NCBI GenBank assembly: GCA_903921605.1
Contig: CAIXQV010000272.1
Coordinates: 1 to 22,286, forward strand
Reading direction: 5' to 3'
Source of the DNA: an uncultured Planctomycetaceae bacterium
GTDB lineage: Bacteria; Planctomycetota; Planctomycetia; Planctomycetales; Planctomycetaceae
Length of the DNA: 22,286 nucleotides
The notes below the pieces were generated by a model. That model did no database searches and had not been told where the DNA came from. It saw only the letters and a program-made list of their open reading frames with translations. Every line of letters begins with the position of its first letter. Positions within the stretch are counted from its first letter, which is position 1. Position numbers and translations under genes: made by a program. Positions 6,738-14,247 of this stretch are shown one piece after another.

Positions 6738-9171
6738 ACTTCTTTTCCACTTCCGCTTTTTCTTCAGCCGGTCCACCAAGCTTTTCTTTCAGGCGTTTTA
6801 GTACGGTGTCATCGGGCTTCTTAGCTTTCAGCTCAACTTCGACAGCCCGATTCCACAGAACTTTGGCTTCTTCCGTTTGCTTTAATGCCTGGTGGACATC
6901 GCCCTGATGTTCCAGCAGTGTGGCGTCCTGATACTCAGGATTTCCATTCGCTTTCTTAAGGGGTTCAAGTGCTTCTTCGTTCTTCCCTTGTTTGAACAGA
7001 ACCCATCCGAGACTGTCGAGGTAGGCCGGATTATCCGGCTGCGCTTCCGCCGCAATTCGGATCATCTTCTCAGCCTGTTCGAGGTTCTTGCCCTGATCTG
7101 CATAAAGGTAACCCAGATCGTTGTTGACTCCGGGATCGGCCGGGTCTTCGTTATAGACCTCTTCGAGAACCTGTTGTCCCTTCTCCATATCACCGCCTTG
7201 AACGTATGCGTTCGAGAGCCCCATTTTTGTCAGGCGGACGGTGTCTTTTTCAACGGAGTCAAGTTCCAGGACCTGCTGATACTGTTCGATCGCATTGTTC
7301 CACTGATCGAGCTGAGCGTAAATTCCTGCGAGCCGCAAATGGGATTCCGTGAGCAATTCTGTGTTGCCCTGAAGTCCTGTAATAGCCTTTTGGAGCAGTC
7401 CGACGGCTTCTTCAAGTTTGCCATCCGCGGCTTCGACGAGTGCAAGTCGGCTAAGAAGCTGAGGTTCATCAGGAACAATTTTTAGTGCCTGCTTCAGGGC
7501 CTTGCGGGCTCCGTCAATATTCTCGATGGAAGCATATGCGGCTGAGATGCGGAAAAGCGTGTTGACTCGAGCACCCGGAGGAAGGCCCGGTGTCTGCAGG
7601 AGTTGTTCAAAGAGTTTTGCTGATTTCTCGTACTCGCCCAGCTTCAGTTGATTCATCCCGTATTTATCGAGCGTCTGCATCGTCAGTTCCCGGTCAGGGC
7701 TCAACTCCAACGATGATTTCAGAAGGTCACCTTCTTCTTTGGTCATCTCAAGTTGTTCTGCCACCAGAGAGCAGAAATATGGTACCGCCGGATGTATGTC
7801 TCCCGGCTTTTCGGTGACCATTTTTTGGCAAGTTGTCAGGGTCTCTTTGGCAAAACCATCCACCGTCGCGATGCTACCTACCAACGGGGCCATTTCCGCC
7901 ACGGTAATACGAGATCGTGCGGCACGATTAATTGTTTCGATCAGGGCGACAGGATTCCTGTTGGCGATTTCGACGCGGACCAACCCCAGATACGCCTCTG
8001 CTTCCCCCGATGTATCGAGAATTGACTGATAGACTTCAGCGGCCTCTGTTGTCTTGCCTTGATCAAGCAGAATCTGGCCAAGAAACATTTTCACTGCTGC
8101 AACGTCGGCCGCGTCTTCTGTTAACTCCTGCAAGCGAGTTGTCAGTGAATCAGATCGGCTTGACGCTTCGAATAAATCACGAAGCAGAAGCAGAGATTCA
8201 GCTGACCGTCGTCCAGTTTCAAAATAGCGGTTCAGGTTCTGTTCGCAAGCGTCCAGTTTGTCCTGCTGGAAATAGGCTCTGGCGAGCAACAGGTTGTGGT
8301 CTCCGGGCGCGTCTTTTTCTGTGCGGGATAAGGCCTCGAATGCCTGAATCGCCTTTGGGATTCGCCCCGACTCCAACAGAATGCGTCCCGTGACTTCGTA
8401 AGATGTCAGTCGATTCTTCAGTAGTGTTTTATGTTCCCGTTCGTTGAGTTTGAAGTCTTCAGGTCTTTCAAGCGCCTGCAAGATGACTTCATAACTGTTG
8501 GCCGCTTCGCCGATCTTTCGCATCTCCAGCAGGACAGCGGCACGAACCTGATGTATATGCACGAAATCCAGCGATTGCTTATCGAGCGTCTTCGAAGCCA
8601 ATGCCTCCTCGAGAAGCTTTGAAGCATTGTCAAACTGACGAGCAGTGCCACGGAGGACGGCCATCTCGAGTCGTGTTTGATAATCGTCGGGATCAAGCTG
8701 CATCGCCTTTTCGGCAGTGGAGTTTCCTTCTTCAGCTTTGCCCATTCGGAACAGAACCATCGCGAGAGCCCGCACAGGAACGGCCGATTTTGGGTCCGCA
8801 GCGGAAGCTTTCTCAAAGGCTTCGGAAGCCGCTTCTAAATCTCCCCGCTTAAGAGATTTCTGGCCGGACATATACCACGCCAGAGCATCCTTGTTGGTCG
8901 GGTCAATGGAGTCGCTCTCATCTTTGACTTCAAGCGGTTTCTCATCGGGTTCCGCAAGTCCTTCAACGGCCGGTTTTTTTTCATCCGGGCTTAGCGGCTC
9001 GTCCGCTCCAGCTTTGGGTTCATCGGAAGAGGTTTTGGCTTCATCATCAGCCAGCAATCCTGCTGACATTCCGCAACAAATCACGGTCATCAGAGCAACG
9101 ATCGCGTGTGCGGACAATCTTGCGGAGGCAATACGAGAAATCACTGACGACGGAAACTGGAATGGCTTCAT
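6736..9171 (-). CDS. Secreted or periplasmic tetratricopeptide-repeat (TPR) protein
   Basis: 811 residues from the ATG at 9171; a TTG at 9201 would add ten residues. The N-terminus MKPFQFPSSVISRIASARLS plus AHAIVALMTVICCGMSAGLLA is a signal peptide ending near LADDEA. An acidic, Pro/Lys-rich linker follows (about 43-90, with DEPLSPDEKKP and DEKPLEVKDE). The rest is a long array of helical repeats. Typical TPR signatures include LAWYMSGQKSLKRGDLEAAS, AEEGNSTAEKAMQLDPDDYQ, AEVYQSILDTSGEAEAYLGL, WNNAIEQYQQVLELDS, and near the end NNDLGYLYADQGKNLEQAEK with YLDSLGWVLFKQGKNEEALE. The last part is charged (KLGGPAEEKAEVEKK). Such proteins are scaffolds for protein-protein contacts, here outside the cytoplasm. 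No enzymatic motif was seen. It lies between the glycosylase-fold gene and ruvB on the same strand, with 115 bases before it. A specific role cannot be named. Confidence 0.88.
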   Translation of the reverse strand: MKPFQFPSSVISRIASARLSAHAIVALMTVICCGMSAGLLADDEAKTSSDEPKAGADEPLSPDEKKPAVEGLAEPDEKPLEVKDESDSIDPTNKDALAWYMSGQKSLKRGDLEAASEAFEKASAADPKSAVPVRALAMVLFRMGKAEEGNSTAEKAMQLDPDDYQTRLEMAVLRGTARQFDNASKLLEEALASKTLDKQSLDFVHIHQVRAAVLLEMRKIGEAANSYEVILQALERPEDFKLNEREHKTLLKNRLTSYEVTGRILLESGRIPKAIQAFEALSRTEKDAPGDHNLLLARAYFQQDKLDACEQNLNRYFETGRRSAESLLLLRDLFEASSRSDSLTTRLQELTEDAADVAAVKMFLGQILLDQGKTTEAAEVYQSILDTSGEAEAYLGLVRVEIANRNPVALIETINRAARSRITVAEMAPLVGSIATVDGFAKETLTTCQKMVTEKPGDIHPAVPYFCSLVAEQLEMTKEEGDLLKSSLELSPDRELTMQTLDKYGMNQLKLGEYEKSAKLFEQLLQTPGLPPGARVNTLFRISAAYASIENIDGARKALKQALKIVPDEPQLLSRLALVEAADGKLEEAVGLLQKAITGLQGNTELLTESHLRLAGIYAQLDQWNNAIEQYQQVLELDSVEKDTVRLTKMGLSNAYVQGGDMEKGQQVLEEVYNEDPADPGVNNDLGYLYADQGKNLEQAEKMIRIAAEAQPDNPAYLDSLGWVLFKQGKNEEALEPLKKANGNPEYQDATLLEHQGDVHQALKQTEEAKVLWNRAVEVELKAKKPDDTVLKRLKEKLGGPAEEKAEVEKK

Positions 9172-9286
9172 GATCAGACTCAGCGAAGTAAGGTTAGGCA
9201 ACTACGACAACAATCACTGCAACAAGTGCATTATTGGTATGCAGGCAGAGTCTGTCGAGTTCGGTTCTTGCTGAGCCCCGGAAACG

Positions 9287-10417
9287 CTACTTCCGAGGTT
9301 TCTTGGGCGTTGGCTTACCTGAAACAGCCGCTGGCTTCCTGTTGCTGGTCGATTTGCCAGCCGCAGGTTTGGCTGACGGTGCCTTTGCAGACGTCCCTGA
9401 GACCGTTTTTCCAGTTTGCTTTGCCACAGTTTTTGATGTGGCCGGCTTGGCTGGTGTCGGATTCGTGGCAGGCGCTTTCTTAGCCGGGGCCTTGGCTGGC
9501 GGTGTAGGAAGTTTTACCGCAGGTTTCAACGGCTGAGTTTTTGCTGGCACGGATGGAACAGCAAGGGAAGGTTTTGCTGTGCCTGCGGGGGTGACAGATT
9601 TTGATGGAGCTGCCTTTTCAAGCACCGGCGCTGTGGCAGGTTTTTTGGGCAGAGCTGTCTTCTCAATCTTCGGCGGCTCTGGAGGGGGAACCAGTTTTGC
9701 GGGCTTCTTCTTCGGAGGAGACTGCAACTCCACGAATCGATCCATTACGTCGTCCATCGACAATTCTGTGTCAGACGGATCCAAGAACCGTGGCGCGTAC
9801 TTTGGGTCGGTTGAAAGGCAGCGCAACAAATGGCAGAACTCGGAAATCTCGGACTTTTTAATACCGCCCTTCAGGAACTCTGAAGCGTCATTCAAGTCGG
9901 CCTTTGCTGGCACCAGTCCGAGCCAGCGTGCAGCTGTCAGCATGGAGGTGTCGAGGCAAATGATATGACTTCCAAGTATCTCATGCAGAATGAAATCCCG
10001 AATGAACGGGGTGATGTCATTCACTTTCTTCAGGGTCTTAACAGCCTGCTCTAAAGTCTGTCGTCGCAGCTTTTCATAGTCATATGAGTAAGTCGTCTCG
10101 AAGACAAACCGAAGAATAGAGCGTATTCGGAGACCTTTCCAGTCTGCATCCTTCAATGGAGCAAGTGACTGTTCAAGCTCTGATACTGAGCTGACTCGGA
10201 CTTCGTTTAAATCAAAATACGAAGTCAAAACCTTTTTCAGCCCAGCCTCGGCCGGAACCCAGGGATTATCTTCAAGGCATGCAGCAAACAACATGGTTTC
10301 AACGACAGACAGCTCAATCTTTGGCACGGACTTGCCGTAGAGCTTCTGCAAAGCTGTCACGAGCTTTCGACAGATCTGAGATTTGTCGGCTGCCTTGGTG
10401 GCTTTGGCCGTTCCCAT
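9287..10417 (-). CDS. Endonuclease III-fold (HhH-GPD-like) protein, catalytically degenerate, with H1-like Lys/Pro/Ala tail
   Basis: 376 residues from the ATG at 10417; AGGGA eight bases upstream supports this start. Residues about 15-210 follow the order of an endonuclease III/HhH-GPD glycosylase: IELSVVETMLFAACLEDNPW (compare the family's 'LxxxxLSxQT'), SELEQSLAPL then GLRIRSILRFVF (compare 'KAxxI'), then DITPFIRDFILHEILGSHII and CLDTSMLTAARWLGLV, which parallels 'VDTHVxRVxxRLGLV'. Asp156 is kept, but the 'LPGVGxKTA' hairpin with its catalytic Lys is not recognisable, and the C-terminal Fe-S cysteine pattern is absent. From about 235 the sequence is low-complexity, rich in Lys, Pro and Ala (PAKAPAKKAPATNPTPAKPA, ending PTPKKPRK), like histone H1 or bacterial H1-like tails, and would bind DNA non-specifically. 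It could be a DNA-structure-binding protein rather than a glycosylase. It follows rbfA by 110 bases. The fold assignment rests on pattern comparison. Confidence 0.7.
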   Translation of the reverse strand: MGTAKATKAADKSQICRKLVTALQKLYGKSVPKIELSVVETMLFAACLEDNPWVPAEAGLKKVLTSYFDLNEVRVSSVSELEQSLAPLKDADWKGLRIRSILRFVFETTYSYDYEKLRRQTLEQAVKTLKKVNDITPFIRDFILHEILGSHIICLDTSMLTAARWLGLVPAKADLNDASEFLKGGIKKSEISEFCHLLRCLSTDPKYAPRFLDPSDTELSMDDVMDRFVELQSPPKKKPAKLVPPPEPPKIEKTALPKKPATAPVLEKAAPSKSVTPAGTAKPSLAVPSVPAKTQPLKPAVKLPTPPAKAPAKKAPATNPTPAKPATSKTVAKQTGKTVSGTSAKAPSAKPAAGKSTSNRKPAAVSGKPTPKKPRK

Positions 10418-10453
10418 TGTTATTCCCTGCTGATCCTGATTCAACTGATTGCC

Positions 10454-10484
10454 AATATATGCAACTAAGCATTTAGGGGGACAA
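10454..10484 (-). promoter_or_regulatory. Possible promoter for the endonuclease III-fold gene
   Basis: Minus-strand TTGTCC (10479-10484) and TATATT (10454-10459) are separated by 19 bases, a little wide. The ATG follows about 37 bases after the -10. The -35 overlaps the hairpin at 10477-10499. Weak call. Confidence 0.25.
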
Positions 10485-10499
10485 AGAGTCTTTGTTCCC
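10477..10499 (-). terminator. Hairpin downstream of rbfA
   Basis: On the minus strand, about 30 bases after the rbfA stop, GGG-A-ACAAAG pairs with CTTTGT-CCC around a 3-base loop: nine pairs with one bulged A. It is stable, but only CCTAAATG follows, with no U tract, so intrinsic termination is doubtful. It may instead protect or process the 3' end. Confidence 0.4.
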
Positions 10500-10527
10500 G
10501 GTCAATTTGTTTTCAACGTTTAGTTAA

Positions 10528-10995
10528 CTATTTGTGATCAGAGTCAGCGGAGTCCATCGCGTCTTCCGAGTCATCGTCGTCATTCAGGTCGAAACCCGGA
10601 TGAACCATCTCTGTTTTCTCGTCCTCATTCGAATCCAGGTCGTCCGATTCGGCAGGGATAAGTTCTCGCAGCAGGGCTGCCGTTTCAACAGACCTTTTGA
10701 TTCCGTCATCAATTATAAAACGGAGTTCCGGAGTATACCGACTCTTGATGTACTCCGCGACTTTCGACTGCAGAAACCCTTTGGCGGAGGTAAGTCCGTG
10801 CATCGTCAGCGCTGCAGTTTTTTCATCTCCCATGACTGAGATTCGCACGCTCGCGTGACGCAGATCCGGGCTTACATCGGCCCCCAGAACTGTGACATTT
10901 TTGATACGTGGATCACGTAGTTCAAACAGAATTGCACTGCTGACCACCTCGCGAATCATTGAGGCGACTCGCGCTGTTCGACGGGTTGAAGACAT
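10528..10995 (-). CDS. rbfA: 30S ribosome-binding factor RbfA
   Basis: 155 residues from the ATG at 10995 (MSSTRRTARVASMIREVVSS); an in-frame extension to 11034 is not family-like. RbfA binds the immature 30S subunit near the 5' end of 16S rRNA and is needed for its late maturation and for growth in the cold. The KH-like core is clear: ELRDPRIKNVTVLGADVSPD, LRHASVRISVMGD, GFLQSKVAEYIKSRYTPELR and FIIDDGIKRSVETAALL. After residue 118 the protein carries an acidic tail (ESDDLDSNEDE, DLNDDDDSEDAMDSADSDHK), longer and more acidic than in many homologues. It lies 126 bases downstream of infB, as in the classic nusA-infB-rbfA order. truB, the usual next gene, is not here. The Shine-Dalgarno is weak (GGAAAG about ten bases upstream). 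Confidence 0.96.
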   Translation of the reverse strand: MSSTRRTARVASMIREVVSSAILFELRDPRIKNVTVLGADVSPDLRHASVRISVMGDEKTAALTMHGLTSAKGFLQSKVAEYIKSRYTPELRFIIDDGIKRSVETAALLRELIPAESDDLDSNEDEKTEMVHPGFDLNDDDDSEDAMDSADSDHK

Positions 10996-11054
10996 AAACG
11001 GAAGCTTTCCAATAGAGGGAGCTGACAGGGACACAACAAGGGCGTCAGCGGTTC

Positions 11055-11077
11055 GTTGAGCAAATGCTCAACCTTTT
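11055..11077 (+). terminator. Intrinsic-terminator-like hairpin in the infB-rbfA gap, oriented plus
   Basis: Perfect 7-bp repeat GTTGAGC (11055-11061) with GCTCAAC (11066-11072), loop AAAT, followed on the plus strand by CTTTTT. Its orientation is opposite to the operon, so it would end antisense transcripts. In the infB-rbfA mRNA it would form a stem-loop preceded by an A-rich run, about 60 bases before the rbfA start. Confidence 0.45.
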
Positions 11078-11121
11078 TCCCGCGCCAGTTGAGACCAGAA
11101 CAGTCTCCTCTGGCACCGACA

Positions 11122-13920
11122 TTACAGCGTCCGTTTGATCTCGTCGATTCGGTATGCTTCGAGCAGGTCACCTTCCTTCACGTCATTAAACCCTTCAAGC
11201 CTGATTCCGCACTCCATGCCCTCGCGAACTTCCTTGGCATCATCTTTTTCGCGTTTGAGTGAACCGAGGCGATAATCATTCATGACCTTTTGGTCACGAA
11301 TCAAATGCACCCTGCTATCTCGCGAAATCGTCCCATTAAGAACACGACACCCTGCAATGGTCCCGAAACGACTGATTGCGAATGTTCGCAGAACGATGGC
11401 TCGACCTGTAGAGACTTCCACTCGCTCTGGGCGAAGGAGTCCCTGCAGTGCCAATTTAATATGCTCTGTTACTTCATAGATGATATTATAGCGACGGATC
11501 TCAACACCCTGGCGATCGGCCTGAGCCTGAGCACGGTCTTCTGCGATGACGTGGAACGCAACGATGATTGCACCAGCAGCACTGGCCAGAGAAACGTCGC
11601 TTTCGTTCACACCACCGACACCCGAGTGAATAATCTGAACCTTGACTTCCGGATGCTCAAACTTTCCAATTTCGCTGCGGAGAGCTTCGATCGATCCTGG
11701 AGTATCGGCCTTCAGGATCAATGGAAGTTCTTGAACGCCCTGGCCTTTTCTTGGCGAAGCCAGAATGTCCTCCAGAGTTCGCGGCGAAACGCGGGATGAC
11801 AACGATTCTGTGCGACCTTCGTGCAGACGGCTTTCGGCCGTCTCGCGAGCTTCTTCGATATCTTTCATCACGAAGAAATGGTCACCGGCACCAGGGACTT
11901 CAGAGAGCCCCGATACCTTGACAGGCATCGAAGGTCCGGCTTCCGTAATCGCCTCATCACGGTCATTGTACATGGCACGAATTCGACCGTAGGTTGACCC
12001 GCAGAGTACGACATCTCCAACTCTGAGAGTGCCCTTTTCAACAATCAACCACGCGATCGCTCCGCGACCTTCATCACGGAACGCTTCGAGGCAGACGCCC
12101 AATCCCTCTCGCTCTGGATTGGCTTGTATTTCGTGAAGTTCTGCGGTCAAGAGCAGTGTCTCGAGCAGTTTGTCGATGCCCTTGCCTGTCGCACCTGATG
12201 TTCTGACAACCTCGTACTCGCCGCCCCACTCGGCCGGGAGAAGTTCGTGCTGGGCCAATTGCTGCAGGATACGCTGCTCATCAATCCCCGGAAGATCCAC
12301 TTTGTTCAGGGCGACAATGATTGGCACACCAGCGTTTTTCGCATGGCTGATACATTCCACCGTTTGTGGCATGACACCATCGTCCGCAGCAACGACGAGT
12401 ACCACTATGTCCGTCACGTTGGCACCGCGTGATCGCATTTCACCGAATGCCGCGTGGCCAGGTGTATCGACGAAAGTCAACAGGTGATCCTGATAGTTCA
12501 CCTGATAGGCCGCGATATGCTGAGTGATGCCACCCGCTTCTCCTGCAGCCACATTTGCCGACCGAATCCGGTCCACCATCGTTGTCTTGCCGTGGTCCAC
12601 GTGACCAAGAATCGTCACGATCGGAGGACGCTGACGCATCAGCTCAGGCGGATCCTCATGGTCGAGTGACGCCAGAAGTTCAGCTTCAATATCTCGACTT
12701 CGCTTGAAGGACAGGTCAACGCCCAACTCCATGGCGACTTCCATCGACTCTTCTTCACCAAGCTCGTCGTTGATGGTGACCATCCGACCCTGTTTGAAGA
12801 GAATACCAAGAATTGACTTCGCCGGTCGACCAATGGCTTCTGAGAGAGCACGTACGGTAATTGGAAAAGAAATCTGGGCTGTGGTACGAAGTTCCACTCC
12901 ACCAGTTTTCTTCTTCCGCTTGAGTTTTTTGGCCTGACGCTCGGCTTCTCGCGTTTCTCGCAGCTCCTTCAACAGCGAGCCACGGTTTGCCTGACCACGA
13001 GGCTTTGCGGCTGGAGCCGGACCACCGCCTTCATGTTCTTCTCTGGCCTTCCGCAATGCTTTCAATTGCTCAGAAAGCGGACTGCTGCTATCGACAATGC
13101 CTTTAAACGACATGTCAGGCTTTTGGGCCTTCTCTTCCTTCGGTTTGACCTTCTTAACCTGAGGAGGAGCGATAATTGGAGCGGACGCCACGAGCTGACG
13201 AGCTGGCTGTCGATCTTTTCCCACCTTGATCGGCCCGGATGGCTTTGCAGGCGTATTCGACGAAGGGGCCGGCTCCTTCACAGAACCGATTGGCCGCATT
13301 TCTCGGACCTGTTGCATCCGAGGACGGCGCATCGCATCCGCAGCAGTATTGTCCGGCGTTGTCGGTGGAATCGGTGCAGGAGGAGCAATAGTAGCGGCGA
13401 TGGGGGTGACCGTGATAGTTTGGGTTGGAGCGGATGTTGCGGCCGGTTCTGCTTCGGCCGGTGCTTCCGCAACAACCGTTTCAGCAACCTCGGGAATCTC
13501 CGCGACAGGAACGACTGCCTCTACCACATCGGCTGCTGCCGGAGTCTCGGCGATCACCTCGGGCTGTGGAGCAGGTTCTTCCACTAATTGTGGGATTGCT
13601 TCTTCAGACTGCTGTAGGTCTTCAAGTTGTTCTTCTTGATGCGACCTTCCGGACTGAGTTCGAACACTTCCAGTCCCGATCACCCGCACTCGACCGCCGT
13701 GTGCGGTTTGCTCACGAACTGGAGTTACATCAGCAGCCGGAGCCTGAGGTGTGACGACAGTCCCCTTTTTGCGGACGTAAGCGACAACCTGATCTCGTTC
13801 CTCTTCGCTGATGGTCGCGAGAGCGTTGCGCAACTTGACGCCGGCTTCTTCACAAAGGTCGATCAACACCTTGCTGTCGAGGCCCAGGTCTCTGGCAAGG
13901 GCAAAGATTCTAATCTTCAA
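11122..13920 (-). CDS. infB: Translation initiation factor IF-2
   Basis: 932 residues from a TTG start at 13920. This start is chosen because translation gives the family N-terminus (M)KIRIFALARDLGLDSKVLID and AAGGGG (13928-13933) lies seven bases ahead; no ATG or GTG suits. IF-2 is the GTPase that brings initiator tRNA to the 30S subunit and promotes subunit joining. After the N-terminal IF2_N domain (about 1-55) comes a long Ala/Pro/Glu-rich variable region (about 60-330), a second IF2_N-like segment (ISFPITVRALSEAIGRPAKS), and the GTPase domain: G1 GHVDHGKT (439-446), G2 GGITQHIAAY, G3 DTPGH, G4 NKVD, G5 SGATGKG. The C-terminal beta-barrels follow, with IIHSGVGGVNESDVSLA and the end GMECGIRLEGFNDVKEGDLL. 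It sits between nusA and rbfA. Confidence 0.97.
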   Translation of the reverse strand: MKIRIFALARDLGLDSKVLIDLCEEAGVKLRNALATISEEERDQVVAYVRKKGTVVTPQAPAADVTPVREQTAHGGRVRVIGTGSVRTQSGRSHQEEQLEDLQQSEEAIPQLVEEPAPQPEVIAETPAAADVVEAVVPVAEIPEVAETVVAEAPAEAEPAATSAPTQTITVTPIAATIAPPAPIPPTTPDNTAADAMRRPRMQQVREMRPIGSVKEPAPSSNTPAKPSGPIKVGKDRQPARQLVASAPIIAPPQVKKVKPKEEKAQKPDMSFKGIVDSSSPLSEQLKALRKAREEHEGGGPAPAAKPRGQANRGSLLKELRETREAERQAKKLKRKKKTGGVELRTTAQISFPITVRALSEAIGRPAKSILGILFKQGRMVTINDELGEEESMEVAMELGVDLSFKRSRDIEAELLASLDHEDPPELMRQRPPIVTILGHVDHGKTTMVDRIRSANVAAGEAGGITQHIAAYQVNYQDHLLTFVDTPGHAAFGEMRSRGANVTDIVVLVVAADDGVMPQTVECISHAKNAGVPIIVALNKVDLPGIDEQRILQQLAQHELLPAEWGGEYEVVRTSGATGKGIDKLLETLLLTAELHEIQANPEREGLGVCLEAFRDEGRGAIAWLIVEKGTLRVGDVVLCGSTYGRIRAMYNDRDEAITEAGPSMPVKVSGLSEVPGAGDHFFVMKDIEEARETAESRLHEGRTESLSSRVSPRTLEDILASPRKGQGVQELPLILKADTPGSIEALRSEIGKFEHPEVKVQIIHSGVGGVNESDVSLASAAGAIIVAFHVIAEDRAQAQADRQGVEIRRYNIIYEVTEHIKLALQGLLRPERVEVSTGRAIVLRTFAISRFGTIAGCRVLNGTISRDSRVHLIRDQKVMNDYRLGSLKREKDDAKEVREGMECGIRLEGFNDVKEGDLLEAYRIDEIKRTL

Positions 13921-13933
13921 AACATAACCCCTT
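13917..13933 (-). promoter_or_regulatory. infB ribosome-binding site, TTG start and overlapping two-codon minicistron
   Basis: Minus strand: AAGGGG (13933-13928), seven bases, then TTG (13920-13918). Between them an ATG (13925-13923) opens a different frame, ATG-TTT-TGA, whose TGA (13919-13917) overlaps the TTG. The ATG is only two bases from the Shine-Dalgarno, too close for efficient use, so TTG is the better start. Confidence 0.65.
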
Positions 13934-14247
13934 AGGCCGACAAGGTATTTTTCCAGAAACACTCTGGCATACCAGCGGCACAGAACCTCAAACAACGACT
14001 GGACGAAACAAACTGAGAAGACTCATTTGCAGTCTCTTGGCAGTCACCTACTGACCACCCAGTCTCGACCAGTTTCCGGCGAATGCCGATCACAGCCAAA
14101 AAACGAAGACGCACGATATTGACGATAAACAAGTTCAGTTACTGAAGACCGTGACTCCTCTGTTTTTTGACATCCGCCCCAGCGTTGCGAAGATCAAGGC
14201 AAAAAATGGTCGCTCCGTATGTTGCGACCGCACTCGTTATTCCATCA
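13921..14247 (-). other. nusA-infB intergenic region without ylxR or ylxQ
   Basis: 327 bases. Many bacteria have ylxR (DUF448) and an L7Ae-like ylxQ here. No frame reads as either, and the one open frame (13932-14132) looks random. It holds the terminator-like hairpin at 14201-14229, a small perfect palindrome TTCAGTTACTGAA (14134-14146), and the infB ribosome-binding site. A separate infB promoter may exist but none is convincing. Confidence 0.5.
14201..14229 (-). terminator. Intrinsic-terminator-like hairpin after nusA
   Basis: On the minus strand GGTCGC (14229-14224) pairs perfectly with GCGACC (14213-14208) across a 10-base loop and is followed by ATTTTTT (14207-14201). It begins about 18 bases after the nusA stop. 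The stem is short (6 bp, GC-rich), so it may terminate only in part, giving less infB-rbfA transcript than nusA. Confidence 0.55.

Noticed and set aside
8717..9274. 185-codon plus-strand open frame with Ser-rich protein
   Set aside because: Antisense to the start of the TPR gene; the Ser/Gly richness mirrors the acidic linker codons on the other strand.
9300..9740. Repetitive-looking sequence considered as a DNA repeat or mobile element
   Set aside because: It is the codon-level result of a Lys/Pro/Ala-rich protein tail; there are no regular unit, terminal repeats or transposase.
13033..13639. Two overlapping plus-strand open frames over infB
   Set aside because: They mirror the low-complexity N-terminal region of IF-2 and show only compositional bias.
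13932..14132. 66-codon minus-strand open frame between nusA and infB, considered as ylxR
   Set aside because: It lacks the conserved YlxR (DUF448) residues and any known pattern.
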